Part shown: positions 27,012 through 36,522 of the stretch, piece by piece
How the letters are laid out: each line of letters opens with the position of its first letter
Position numbering within the stretch: the stretch's first letter is position 1
Origin: Campylobacterota bacterium
GTDB taxonomy: Bacteria > Campylobacterota > Campylobacteria > Campylobacterales > Sulfurimonadaceae
Length of the DNA: 64,000 nucleotides
Assembly: GCA_040752835.1 (NCBI GenBank)
Contig: JBFMGG010000004.1
Span: 95,032-159,031, forward strand
Reading direction: 5' to 3'
Made by a program: the position numbers and the translations under genes
Notes under the pieces: model-generated
Databases searched by the model: none
The model's input: only the letters and a program-made list of their open reading frames with translations
What the model was told of the DNA's origin: nothing

Positions 27012-27478
27012 TTTGCAAATGGCCTGTTCGCTTAGAGTTACTTAAGTGCAATTGTTTTCGAATTTAGCATTAGAACCGTTGAGTAACAATTCCTATGATA
27101 TTCGTTCATTCGTTTATTTTAGATCAGTAGCAGAATTGAAACAACTCTTTTACTTAGATCCATTTCTCTTTTCTAAATCATATACATGATTCAGTTTGAT
27201 AACGTTATCAATACTTGTCTATACCCTCTAGAACATCAAATATCCATGAAGTTTTAAGACTCGATCCATATAGCATTTTCCAGTGAAGCTATTTATTTTC
27301 TATTGAATCTTCAATTGCCTCAAATTTTGAAGATTTATTGTGTTTAAATTCATCCCGATCCAAATTATATATTAGAATAGAAAAGAAAGCAAGTGTATTA
27401 TTTTATAAATAAAACATAAAATTTGACAACGCCAAAAAAAAGTTGTATTATTTTGCTGTAAAACAAAATGGAGCATAA
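27012..27478. other. Intergenic regulatory region before the hsd-CBASS operon
   Basis: No gene. It contains a perfect 16-bp palindrome TTGATAACGTTATCAA (27196-27211), a 9-bp inverted repeat AATCTTCAA/TTGAAGATT (27306-27314/27327-27335), and the operon promoter at its right end. The palindrome is a candidate operator for one of the island's HTH proteins. Confidence 0.55.
27423..27451 (+). promoter_or_regulatory. Sigma-70 promoter of the hsd-CBASS operon
   Basis: TTGACA (27423-27428), 17-base spacer, TATTAT (27446-27451), 28 bases upstream of the first ATG. CAAC and GTTG flank an A-tract in the spacer and could form a small operator. A GGAGC site precedes the ATG. No other clear promoter lies before the end of the eight-gene run. 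Confidence 0.8.
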
Positions 27479-28063
27479 ATGAAGGTTGGAAAAATTTCTG
27501 ACATTAGAATCGGTTTGCCTTTAGCTCGTAAAAAAGGTGATATTCATGATGATCAGTTTTTTAGATACAAAGCGGTCACATTAAAAGCTTTCTCTTCAAC
27601 GGGTCAGTTGCTTCATGATGAGCTCGACGAGTTCATTGCAAGCGAGGAATTGAGTGAAAGCTACATCACACAAGAAGGTGATATTTTGGTTCGATTGAGA
27701 GAACCGAATACGGCTGTCTATATTGATAAAGAAAGTAGCGGTTTGCTTGTTCCTGCATTAATGGCGATCATCAAACCAAAAAAGGAAATCAATAGTCGTT
27801 ATCTCACCCACTATATCAACTCAAATGAAGCACAAAAAAGACTTCACAAAGAGCTTCAAGGGACAACGATCCAAATGCTCAAAGCAAGTGAACTGGCTGA
27901 TTTAGACGTAACTTTACCACCCGAAGAGACTCAAGAAGAAATTGTTGCGATGCTGAATCTTGCCAATCGTGAGATCGAGCTACTTGATACTCTCAAATCA
28001 CTAAAAACGCAATTCAAAAATGAACTACTCGACACTATTTTAAAAAAGGAAATAAATCAATGA
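27479..28063 (+). CDS. Half-size HsdS-like specificity protein
   Basis: A 194-residue protein with one target-recognition-domain-like unit and one C-terminal coiled coil (from about residue 150: PPEETQEEIVAMLNLANREIELLDTLKSL). The motif LKASELADLDVTLPP is the HsdS-type end-of-domain signature. A full HsdS has two such units and lies two genes downstream, so this may be an alternative or regulatory specificity subunit. It is first in the operon; its stop overlaps the hsdM ATG (ATGA). Confidence 0.75.
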   Translation: MKVGKISDIRIGLPLARKKGDIHDDQFFRYKAVTLKAFSSTGQLLHDELDEFIASEELSESYITQEGDILVRLREPNTAVYIDKESSGLLVPALMAIIKPKKEINSRYLTHYINSNEAQKRLHKELQGTTIQMLKASELADLDVTLPPEETQEEIVAMLNLANREIELLDTLKSLKTQFKNELLDTILKKEINQ

Positions 28064-29550
28064 AAACAACAAAAGAAGTAATCAATAACGTAGTATGGAA
28101 AGCATGTGACACCTTTCGAGGGACAATGGATAGTTCACAATACAAAGACTACGTCCTCAGTATGCTATTCGTCAAATATCTATCGGACTTCTATAAAGAG
28201 AAACTTCAAACTCTTAATGACAAATACAATGGGGATGAAGATCGTGTACAAAGAGCACTCCAGAGAGAAAAATTCGTTCTCGATGAGAGCTGCACGTTTG
28301 AATATCTACTCAAACATAAAGAGGCAAATAATCTTGGTGAAGTTATCAATAAAGCCCTTGAAAAGATAGAAGAAGACAACCCTGAAAAACTCGAAGGGAT
28401 CTTTAGAAACGTTGATTTCAATGACAAAAAAGTTCTCGGCGATACCAAAGAGAGAAACAGTATCCTCAAACACCTTCTCGAAGATTTTAGCGATTCGCGA
28501 CTGGATTTGAGCCCGAGCAAACTCACTGGTCAAGACATCATTGGAGACAGCTATGAATATCTAATCGCTCACTTTGCTAGTGATGCAGGTAAAAAAGGTG
28601 GTGAGTTTTTTACTCCAAGCGAAGTCTCAACACTATTAGCAAAACTCGTAGAGCCAAAAGAGGGCGATCGAATCTACGATCCTACTTGTGGTTCTGGATC
28701 ATTGCTTATCAAGGCATCTAAAGAAGTCGGATCTGCAAACTTCGCTATTTACGGTCAAGAGAAAAATGGGCAAACGCACGCGCTTTGCCGGATGAATATG
28801 TATCTGCACGAGATTAACGATGCCAAGATCGAATGGGGGGATACCATCAGAAACCCTTTGCACGTCGAAGATGACAAGCTCATGAAGTTTGATGTGGTCG
28901 TTGCCAATCCACCGTTCAGTCTCGATAAATGGGGGGCAGATTTCGCTGAAAATGACCCTTATAGAAGATTTAGTGATTATGGCATACCACCAAAAAGCAA
29001 AGGCGATTACGCCTTTGTGACTCACATGATCAAAAGTCTCAATGAAAAAGGGAGAATGGGGGTTGTCCTCCCTCATGGTGTCTTATTTCGTGGTGCCAGT
29101 GAAGGAAGAATCCGAGAGAAACTGATCAATGAAAATTTACTCGATGCTGTCATCGGATTACCGGCGAATCTCTTCTTTGGTACTGGTATTCCAGCTACGA
29201 TCCTTATATTTAAAAAGAATAGAACTCAAAAAGATATTCTCTTTATCGATGCAAGTAAAGAAGAAGTTGATAAAGCTAAAAATCAAAATAATCTAACCGA
29301 AGAAAATATCCAAAAGATACTTGACACATACAGAAGTAGAAGTGAGATAGAAAAATATTCTCATGTGGCAACGATAGAAGAGATACAAGAAAACGACTAT
29401 AACCTCAATATTCCAAGATATGTCGATACATTTGAAGAGGAAGAACCGGTAGATATCGAGACTACAAAAGCAAGTATTGAAAAAGTGGAAAATGAATTAG
29501 CATCTATCAAAACTCAAATGAGTGCATATCTCAAAGAGTTGGGACTATAA
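28060..29550 (+). CDS. hsdM: Type I restriction-modification methyltransferase subunit
   Basis: A 496-residue N6-adenine methyltransferase. The N-terminal helical HsdM domain (SSQYKDYVLSMLFVKYLSDFY) is followed by the catalytic domain with SAM motif I in YDPTCGSGSLLIK and the catalytic NPPF (VVANPPFSL). With HsdS it methylates the recognition site; with HsdR it forms the restriction complex. The start overlaps the half-HsdS gene, and hsdS starts 1 base after its stop. Confidence 0.95.
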   Translation: MKTTKEVINNVVWKACDTFRGTMDSSQYKDYVLSMLFVKYLSDFYKEKLQTLNDKYNGDEDRVQRALQREKFVLDESCTFEYLLKHKEANNLGEVINKALEKIEEDNPEKLEGIFRNVDFNDKKVLGDTKERNSILKHLLEDFSDSRLDLSPSKLTGQDIIGDSYEYLIAHFASDAGKKGGEFFTPSEVSTLLAKLVEPKEGDRIYDPTCGSGSLLIKASKEVGSANFAIYGQEKNGQTHALCRMNMYLHEINDAKIEWGDTIRNPLHVEDDKLMKFDVVVANPPFSLDKWGADFAENDPYRRFSDYGIPPKSKGDYAFVTHMIKSLNEKGRMGVVLPHGVLFRGASEGRIREKLINENLLDAVIGLPANLFFGTGIPATILIFKKNRTQKDILFIDASKEEVDKAKNQNNLTEENIQKILDTYRSRSEIEKYSHVATIEEIQENDYNLNIPRYVDTFEEEEPVDIETTKASIEKVENELASIKTQMSAYLKELGL

Positions 29551-29551
29551 G

Positions 29552-30733
29552 ATGGAAACAATAGCTCCAAGTGGATATAAAAAGACCAAAGTTGGTGTTA
29601 TCCCAACGGATTGGAATTTGCACCGAATTGACGAAGTGTTAACAAGAGTACGAAAACCTCTTGAAGTAAAGCCTGACGAAAAGTATCAAGAAATAGGGAT
29701 TCGATCTCATGGGAAGGGACTTTTCTACAAAGATTTTACTACTATTGATGAGATAGGTGATAAATCAGTGTTTTGGGTTGAACCAGATTGCTTTATTGTT
29801 AATATCGTATTTGCATGGGAACAAGCCATAGGGAAAACTACTGAAAATGAAAAAGGTATGATTGCTTCTCATCGATTTCCGATGTATAAGCCTCAAAAGA
29901 ACATATTAGATCTTGATTATTTGGTTTACTTGTTTAAATCTAAACGCGGTAAGTATTTACTCGAACTCGCTTCACCGGGTGGGGCTGGACGGAATAAAAC
30001 ACTGGGGCAAGGTGAATTTGCAGAACTTCAAATTCCATTACCACCTTTTAGTGAACAAGAAAAAATAGCTCACATACTTACTACTTGGGATGAAGCCATC
30101 GTAAAACAAGAAGAGCTTATCAGAGAGAAAGAACAACTTAAAAAAGGGCTTATGCAAAAGCTACTAAGTGGTGAAATTCGTTTTGATGGGTTTTCAGATC
30201 CATGGAAATTTGTAAAACTTGGAGACTTACTGGACTATGAGCAACCAACACAATATTTAGTTAAAGATACTAATTATAATGACAGTTACGATACTCCTGT
30301 TCTGACAGCTGGTAAAACCTTCATACTTGGATATACAAATGAAAAAAGTGGAATTTATAAAAATAATTTACCTGTCATAATCTTCGATGATTTCACTACA
30401 GCAACACAATTTGTAGATTTTCCATTCAAAGCTAAATCATCAGCGATGAAAATTTTAAAGCCAAAAAACAACACTGTCAATATGAACTTGATTTATGAGT
30501 TTATTCAAATGATCAATTTCGTTGCTGATGATCACAAACGATATTGGATATCTGAATATCAAGAATTAGAAATTAAGTTGCCATCTGAAGAAGAGCAACG
30601 AAAAATAGCTGATATCTTAATCTTTGCAACCAAAGAAATCAGTCTTCTTAAAAATGAACTTGAAGAGCTAAAACAGCAGAAAAAAGGGCTAATGCAAAAG
30701 TTACTGACTGGTGAAGTGAGGGTAAAAATATGA
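29552..30733 (+). CDS. hsdS: Type I restriction-modification specificity subunit
   Basis: A 393-residue protein with two target recognition domains, each followed by a conserved helical spacer. The spacers end in near-identical KKGLMQKLLSGEIRF and KKGLMQKLLTGEVRV, giving the normal pseudo-symmetric HsdS. The near-repeat at DNA level (around 30140 and 30680) could support domain exchange by recombination. ATG 29552 is chosen because an upstream in-frame ATG lies inside hsdM. Its stop overlaps the phospholipase ATG. Confidence 0.92.
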   Translation: METIAPSGYKKTKVGVIPTDWNLHRIDEVLTRVRKPLEVKPDEKYQEIGIRSHGKGLFYKDFTTIDEIGDKSVFWVEPDCFIVNIVFAWEQAIGKTTENEKGMIASHRFPMYKPQKNILDLDYLVYLFKSKRGKYLLELASPGGAGRNKTLGQGEFAELQIPLPPFSEQEKIAHILTTWDEAIVKQEELIREKEQLKKGLMQKLLSGEIRFDGFSDPWKFVKLGDLLDYEQPTQYLVKDTNYNDSYDTPVLTAGKTFILGYTNEKSGIYKNNLPVIIFDDFTTATQFVDFPFKAKSSAMKILKPKNNTVNMNLIYEFIQMINFVADDHKRYWISEYQELEIKLPSEEEQRKIADILIFATKEISLLKNELEELKQQKKGLMQKLLTGEVRVKI

Positions 30734-31686
30734 GTAAAAAATTTAGAATTCTCTGTTTAGACGGCGGCGGTATTAGAGGACTATACTCTGCACAGCTTTT
30801 AAAAAGAATACAAGACGATTGCGGTGTGAATTTCTATAATGATTTTGATTTGATCGTTGGAACGTCTACCGGCTCAATTTTGGCTGGGTCTATTGTCAAA
30901 AAAATTGCTATTGATAAAGTAATTTCTCTATATGAGTATGAAGGCAAAAATATTTTTAAGAAGAGATGGTTGTCTAGAATTGGTTTGTTTGGCAGTAGAT
31001 ATAACCCTAATCCATTAAAAGAACAATTGAAAACGATTTTTGAAAATACGGTGTTTGGAGATATAGAGAAACCTCTTTTAATATGTGCTACTGACATTGG
31101 GAATTCAACACAATTCGTTTTTAAGACAACTTTCAATGGTCAAAATGATAGCAATGGGAATACCAAAGAGTTGGTTAGAGATAAAAAGATAGCTTTATAT
31201 GATGCTATTTTGGCTTCATCTTCAGCACCCATCTTTTTCCCTCCACATAAAATTGGCAATCATTTGCTTGCAGATGGAGGGCTTTGGGCAAACAGTCCTG
31301 TTCTAGTTGCATTGGCTGAGGCAAAAAAGATTTTTAAGGTTGAGCCTCAAGATGTTTCTATTGTCTCAATTGGAACAGGTGTAGAAGAAAATGATTATCA
31401 TATAAATACCAAATTCTGGGGGTTCTTAACTGGCTGGAAAAGAGAAAAACTTATTTCGATGATTTTAAATTTGCAGACTAAAACTAATAATAGTTTGCTG
31501 CAATTTTTAATGCCGAAAGAAAATATTTTACGTTTGACATATACAAGCGACAAAACTCTGCCTCTTGATGATATATCCCAGAATGAAAACTTGCTCAGTA
31601 AAGCAGATCATGACTTTACTTCTCGACACGCTGAAATTCAATCGTTTATAAATAAATACATAAAGGACAAAGATGTCGACCAATAA
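30730..31686 (+). CDS. Patatin-like phospholipase, CBASS effector (CapV-like)
   Basis: A 318-residue patatin. The oxyanion motif DGGGIRG is at 11-17, the nucleophile elbow GTSTG has Ser46, and the catalytic Asp is in DGGLWANSP (about 182). In CBASS, CapV phospholipases are switched on by cyclic dinucleotides and degrade the inner membrane to abort infection. The gene directly precedes a CD-NTase, overlapping it by 14 bases, and that pairing supports the CBASS role. It overlaps hsdS by 4 bases. Confidence 0.88.
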   Translation: MSKKFRILCLDGGGIRGLYSAQLLKRIQDDCGVNFYNDFDLIVGTSTGSILAGSIVKKIAIDKVISLYEYEGKNIFKKRWLSRIGLFGSRYNPNPLKEQLKTIFENTVFGDIEKPLLICATDIGNSTQFVFKTTFNGQNDSNGNTKELVRDKKIALYDAILASSSAPIFFPPHKIGNHLLADGGLWANSPVLVALAEAKKIFKVEPQDVSIVSIGTGVEENDYHINTKFWGFLTGWKREKLISMILNLQTKTNNSLLQFLMPKENILRLTYTSDKTLPLDDISQNENLLSKADHDFTSRHAEIQSFINKYIKDKDVDQ

Positions 31687-32851
31687 AGAACTATTTAAAA
31701 TTTTAGAAAAAGTCGGTGACTCTTTAGAGATCACCAAATCTCAATATAAATTAGCGGAAGAACGCTATAAAGCCGTAGGAAAATGGCTGGCTGAAGGCGA
31801 ATATTGTTTATTGGGTGATGGTAAAAAACAATGTTTTAAAGATGGTGAAATATACCCTCAGGGTTCGATTAGATTGGGAACGACTGTCAAACCCATCGGA
31901 AAAAATGAGTTCGATATTGATCTGGTTTTTTATACGCCAAATGTTTCGGCAGATATGATCAAGCCTGAACGTTTAAAGGAACTTATTGGTGATCGGCTTA
32001 AAGAACATGACACCTACAAAAAAATGCTCACCCCTTTAAATAGAGGCTGGTGTATTAATTATGCCAATGAATTCCATCTCGACATCACACCATCACTCGA
32101 TAATCATCACGAGCCATTCAATGAGAGTGAACTGGTAGCTGATGAAAAACTTGAACGCTATATGCCTACCAATCCCGAAGGATATGCGCAATGGTTCGAT
32201 AATATCTCATCAATAGAGCCGATATCAGAATTTACAAAAAATATGTTTGAATCAAGAAATACAATCCTTATGACTGAAGACGCAGCAACAGTCACTGAAT
32301 TGCCAGAACATGACTCAAACAAACCTCTTTTAAAAAGATATATTCAAATTTTTAAAAGACATAGAGACATGATGTTCGATGGTAGAGACGATGCGCCTAT
32401 TTCAATCATTATTACTACTCTAGCAACCAAATCCTATGAATATTGTATTCGACATTTCACGTATTACAATGAGTATAGCTTAATGATCGATACTTTGAAA
32501 AACATGCCTTTATTTATCGAAACAAGAAATACTTTACATTGGATAGAAAATCCTACAGTTACAGGTGAAAATTTTGCAGAAAAGTGGAATTACACTCCAA
32601 TAAAAAAACAAAATTTTGATTCATGGCACACGGAAATAGTAAAAATGTTTGAATCGATTAATAACCTCAAAGGTCAACATTTAATTTTTGAATCGCTCAA
32701 AAAAGGATTGGGAGAGTCCCCTGTCAATAAAGTTTACAACGACATGACACAAAAGGTTGATGACTATAGACAAAGAGGACTTTTAGGTGCTGGATTCGGA
32801 ACTCTATCTGATTCTCATCCGGTCAAAAAAAATACATTTTTTGGAAACTAA
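31673..32851 (+). CDS. CD-NTase (cGAS/DncV-like nucleotidyltransferase) of CBASS
   Basis: A 392-residue OAS/cGAS-fold enzyme. The signature is complete: PQGSIRLGTTVKPI (GS near 64-65), the metal-binding pair in EFDIDLVFY (about 81 and 83), and a third Asp in FHLDITPS (about 139). Such enzymes make cyclic oligonucleotides on phage infection. The product cannot be read from sequence; patatin effectors are most often paired with cGAMP-type dinucleotides. It lies between the effector and an E2-like gene. Confidence 0.88.
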   Translation: MSTNKELFKILEKVGDSLEITKSQYKLAEERYKAVGKWLAEGEYCLLGDGKKQCFKDGEIYPQGSIRLGTTVKPIGKNEFDIDLVFYTPNVSADMIKPERLKELIGDRLKEHDTYKKMLTPLNRGWCINYANEFHLDITPSLDNHHEPFNESELVADEKLERYMPTNPEGYAQWFDNISSIEPISEFTKNMFESRNTILMTEDAATVTELPEHDSNKPLLKRYIQIFKRHRDMMFDGRDDAPISIIITTLATKSYEYCIRHFTYYNEYSLMIDTLKNMPLFIETRNTLHWIENPTVTGENFAEKWNYTPIKKQNFDSWHTEIVKMFESINNLKGQHLIFESLKKGLGESPVNKVYNDMTQKVDDYRQRGLLGAGFGTLSDSHPVKKNTFFGN

Positions 32852-33451
32852 ATGTCATTTGCAAAAGGGGTCTCTAAGTACAAAACACTAAGTTTAGAAC
32901 AACAGTACTTTAATATAAAAAATTGTCCCCTGGCATCTAATGGAAGAGGAGAATTTTCACGTGACTATTTTTATTGGGAGTTTACTGCACAACCAACTCC
33001 TCTCAGTAAAACTTACCTCGTATTGCTCATTTTTCATATGGATAATTATTCACCTGATGTTTTTATACTGGATCAGGATGTTTGGGATATATCGAAAAAA
33101 AAATCTATTCCTCACCTCTACGATTCCAAAAGGGTCAAATTATGTCTATATTACCCAGCATACAAAGATTGGGATCAGACTATGCCATTAAATACGACAT
33201 TCGTGCCATGGACTTATTTGTGGCTGTATTATTATGAAGAATGGTTATTTTCATGTGAATGGAAAGGTGGAGGAGAACATCCATCGAGTAAAAATTCTGA
33301 AGAAAATGACAAAAAACAGGTAAGTATTTTCAATAAGTTTCGAAAACAAAAAGCAAAAAAAACGAATAAAGAAGATAAAGCTAAACAAATCATTCATTCC
33401 ATTTATGAACAACGCAGAAAAGCTTATATAGAACGCGAAGGAGTAGCATGA
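32852..33451 (+). CDS. E2-like protein of short type II CBASS
   Basis: A 199-residue protein directly after the CD-NTase stop. Residues of about 50-145 carry a prokaryotic E2-like fold pattern: VKLCLYYP with a candidate catalytic Cys98, then PWTYLWLYYYEEWLFSCEWKGGGEHP. This LCLYxP...W...GGGxHP pattern recurs in the stand-alone E2-like genes of short type II CBASS, where they conjugate or prime the CD-NTase without an E1 or JAB partner. The C-terminal 50 residues are lysine-rich. Its stop overlaps hsdR by 4 bases. Confidence 0.72.
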   Translation: MSFAKGVSKYKTLSLEQQYFNIKNCPLASNGRGEFSRDYFYWEFTAQPTPLSKTYLVLLIFHMDNYSPDVFILDQDVWDISKKKSIPHLYDSKRVKLCLYYPAYKDWDQTMPLNTTFVPWTYLWLYYYEEWLFSCEWKGGGEHPSSKNSEENDKKQVSIFNKFRKQKAKKTNKEDKAKQIIHSIYEQRRKAYIEREGVA

Positions 33452-36400
33452 AACAAGATATCTTTGCAGAGTTGACTCTTCAAAACAACACCATAGAGCT
33501 ATTAAAAAAGATGGGCTATACCTTTATCAGCCAAGAAGAGAATGTAAGAGTTCGCAATGGCAAGCTTGGAGAGGTGATACTCAAAGACATTCTCCTCGAA
33601 CAACTTCAAAAGATTAATAGCTTTGAATACAAAGGGGTAGAGTATACATTTTCCCCAAAAAATATCGCCAAAGCGATCGAAGAACTCAATGTTCCACTCA
33701 ATGAAGGTCTCATGAGTGCTAATCAAAAAATCAGTGACAAACTCATGCTCGGAACCAGTTATGACGAAGAGCTGATCGACGGTGTCAAAAAAAGCTTCTC
33801 TCTCCAATATATCGATTTCAAAAATCCTGAAAAAAATATCTTTCATATCACAGAAGAGTTCACTGTCAACCGTCAAATTACATCTGAAATTGAGAAGACT
33901 AGACGGCCTGACTTGGTACTTTTTATCAACGGTATCCCGTTTGCAGTGATCGAACTGAAAAAATCCAGTGTAGACGCGGAGCAAGGTATCTCTCAAATGA
34001 TCCGCAATCAAGGTAAAGATGAGATTCCGCATCTCTTCAAATACATTCAGCTCACTATCGCCGGAAACAACCACAGCCCTAAATATGCTACAGCAGGGAC
34101 ACCTAAAAAGTTCTATGCCGTATGGGAAGAGGAAGAATTCAAAAGTGAACCAAGCAACCTCATAGAAAATAGAACGGTGAGTGCGCTGGATAAAACTATT
34201 TTTGCACTCTTCAATAAAAAGCGTGTGATCGAAATTTTGCACTCTTATATCATCTTTGACAACAAAATCAAAAAAGTGGCGCGTTATCAGCAATTTTTTG
34301 CGATCAAAGAGATCGTCAAAAAGATCAATGTGTTTGATAATACCGGTAGACGTGACGGTGGGCTCGTATGGCATACGCAAGGAAGCGGGAAGTCACTCAC
34401 GATGGCAATGCTCACAAAAGTGATCAAACGCGATATCGTAGGTTCTAAAATCATTGTGGTCACAGATAGAACGGATTTGGATAGACAGATACACACGACG
34501 TTTGCCAATAGTGAAATAAAAGCGGGACGTGCCAGTAGTGGTCATGATCTGATCGAAAAACTACAATCAGGCATGAGTGTTATCACTACGCTGATTCATA
34601 AATTTGAGACGGTTGAAAAAGAAAAAATCGTTTTGGATGATCCTAACATCTTTGTGCTCGTCGATGAATCACACCGAACCCAAGGCGGTGATCTGCATAA
34701 GTCGATGAAAAAAGTGTTTGATAACGGATGCTATCTCGGGTTTACAGGTACACCACTGCTCAAACGTGAAAAAAGTTCTATCGCGAAATTTGGGGGGTTG
34801 ATTCATAAATACACGATTGATCAAGCAGTACGAGACAACGCCGTTTTACCTCTACTTTATGAGGGTAGATTGGTCGATCAGTGGGTGAATGATCAAAACG
34901 GACTGGATCGACGGTTTGAGATGATTTCTCGTGACTTGAATGATGAACAAAAAATGGATTTAAAAAGAAAATGGGCGAGATTTCAGCGAATCGCTTCGAG
35001 TGAACGGCGTCTGGAGATGATCGCGCTTGATATCAATGAGCATTTCATCAAAAATGTACAGGGAACAGGGTTCAAAGCGATGTTAGCTACCAGTAGTAAA
35101 TACGAAGCGATCAAATATCACTCTATTTTTGAAGAATTTGGCAATATCAAAACCTCATTTGTCATTTCCGCTCCAGATACGAGAGAGGGGCATGACGAAG
35201 TCGATGAGAGCAATAAACAATTCGTTATCGAAGCGTGGAATAAACTCATTAGAAAATATGGCGACGAAGAGCGTTTTCTCGAAAAAATCAAAGACGAATT
35301 TATCGAAGGTGATGAGATCGAATTGCTGATTGTAGTTGATAAACTCCTGACCGGGTTTGACGCACCAAGAGCGGCGATACTCTATATAGACAAAGAGCTC
35401 AAAGAACATAATCTCTTGCAAGCAATCGCACGTGTTAACCGTCTTTATGATGGAAAAGATTTCGGATTTATTGTTGATTATCGAGGGCTTCTGGGTAACC
35501 TTGACCAAGCTCTAACTTCATACAGCTCACTTGATGGCTTCGAAGAAGAAGATCTTCTGGGTGCTGTTATCGATATCAAAGAAGAAGTGGCGAGAGTAAA
35601 AACGTTTTATTCTCATCTCAAAGAGCTTTTTGACCCCGTCGACAATAAAAACGATCAAGAGAGTTATGAAGTTTTCTTGGGTGATGAAGAGAAAAGAAAA
35701 GAGTTTTATGAGCTCCTATCATCCTACGCAAGAGCACTCAAGCTCGCCCTCTCTAGTGACAAAATTACCGAAGTATTCACCAAAGTAGAGATAGAAGAGT
35801 ACAAAAGAGCTATGAAGTTTTACAGCGAACTTCGTAAAAGCGTCAAAATTCGCTATCACGAAGAGGTGGACTTCGGTAAATATGAAAAGCAGATGCAAAA
35901 GCTTCTGGATACATTTATCAGTGCCGAAGAGGTGAATCAACTCACTAAGCTCGTTAATATATTCGAAGCAGATTTTGAAAAAGAGCTGGATCGTGTGGTT
36001 GGGGATAATGCGAGAGCTGATACCATCATCAGTGCCAGTACTAAAGTGATTTCTGAGCGACGAGAGCAAAATCCGGCGTATTACGACAAACTCTCTAAGC
36101 GGATTCAAGAGATTTTGGATGAGTATAAAGAGGGGCGTCTTAGCGATGAAGATAAACTCAAACATGCGAAAGATATTCGTTCACTATTGATGCAAAAAAA
36201 TAGTGACGATCTTGACGAATACCCAGAACAAATCAAACATAATGCTATGGCACGATCGTTTTATGATAACCTACAAGCGTATATGAAAGAGATACCATCG
36301 GAAACGTTTGTAGAAGTGGTACTCAAGGTAGATTCTATTTTCAAAGAAGCATCCAAAAAACCCGATTGGGAAAATAATAACGATGTTAAAAATACTATTG

Positions 36401-36522
36401 ATCAAGAGATTGACGATTTACTTTGGGAGCTTGAAAGTACCCATAAAATTAAATTCGCCGACTTAGATGAGATCATCGCTCAAGTTCGTTCCATCGGCAT
36501 CAACAACTATGCAAAGAGATAA
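33448..36522 (+). CDS. hsdR: Type I restriction enzyme endonuclease/translocase subunit
   Basis: A 1024-residue HsdR. The N-terminal nuclease motif is in RRPDLVLFINGIPFAVIELKKSS (Asp...Glu-x-Lys, about residues 152-172). The SF2 helicase follows, with GSGKSLTMAML, VDESHRTQGG and LLTGFDAPRAAILY. The long helical C-terminal part contacts HsdM/HsdS. The length is normal. It is separated from hsdS by the three CBASS genes yet joined to them by overlapping stop/start codons. Confidence 0.95.
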   Translation: MKQDIFAELTLQNNTIELLKKMGYTFISQEENVRVRNGKLGEVILKDILLEQLQKINSFEYKGVEYTFSPKNIAKAIEELNVPLNEGLMSANQKISDKLMLGTSYDEELIDGVKKSFSLQYIDFKNPEKNIFHITEEFTVNRQITSEIEKTRRPDLVLFINGIPFAVIELKKSSVDAEQGISQMIRNQGKDEIPHLFKYIQLTIAGNNHSPKYATAGTPKKFYAVWEEEEFKSEPSNLIENRTVSALDKTIFALFNKKRVIEILHSYIIFDNKIKKVARYQQFFAIKEIVKKINVFDNTGRRDGGLVWHTQGSGKSLTMAMLTKVIKRDIVGSKIIVVTDRTDLDRQIHTTFANSEIKAGRASSGHDLIEKLQSGMSVITTLIHKFETVEKEKIVLDDPNIFVLVDESHRTQGGDLHKSMKKVFDNGCYLGFTGTPLLKREKSSIAKFGGLIHKYTIDQAVRDNAVLPLLYEGRLVDQWVNDQNGLDRRFEMISRDLNDEQKMDLKRKWARFQRIASSERRLEMIALDINEHFIKNVQGTGFKAMLATSSKYEAIKYHSIFEEFGNIKTSFVISAPDTREGHDEVDESNKQFVIEAWNKLIRKYGDEERFLEKIKDEFIEGDEIELLIVVDKLLTGFDAPRAAILYIDKELKEHNLLQAIARVNRLYDGKDFGFIVDYRGLLGNLDQALTSYSSLDGFEEEDLLGAVIDIKEEVARVKTFYSHLKELFDPVDNKNDQESYEVFLGDEEKRKEFYELLSSYARALKLALSSDKITEVFTKVEIEEYKRAMKFYSELRKSVKIRYHEEVDFGKYEKQMQKLLDTFISAEEVNQLTKLVNIFEADFEKELDRVVGDNARADTIISASTKVISERREQNPAYYDKLSKRIQEILDEYKEGRLSDEDKLKHAKDIRSLLMQKNSDDLDEYPEQIKHNAMARSFYDNLQAYMKEIPSETFVEVVLKVDSIFKEASKKPDWENNNDVKNTIDQEIDDLLWELESTHKIKFADLDEIIAQVRSIGINNYAKR

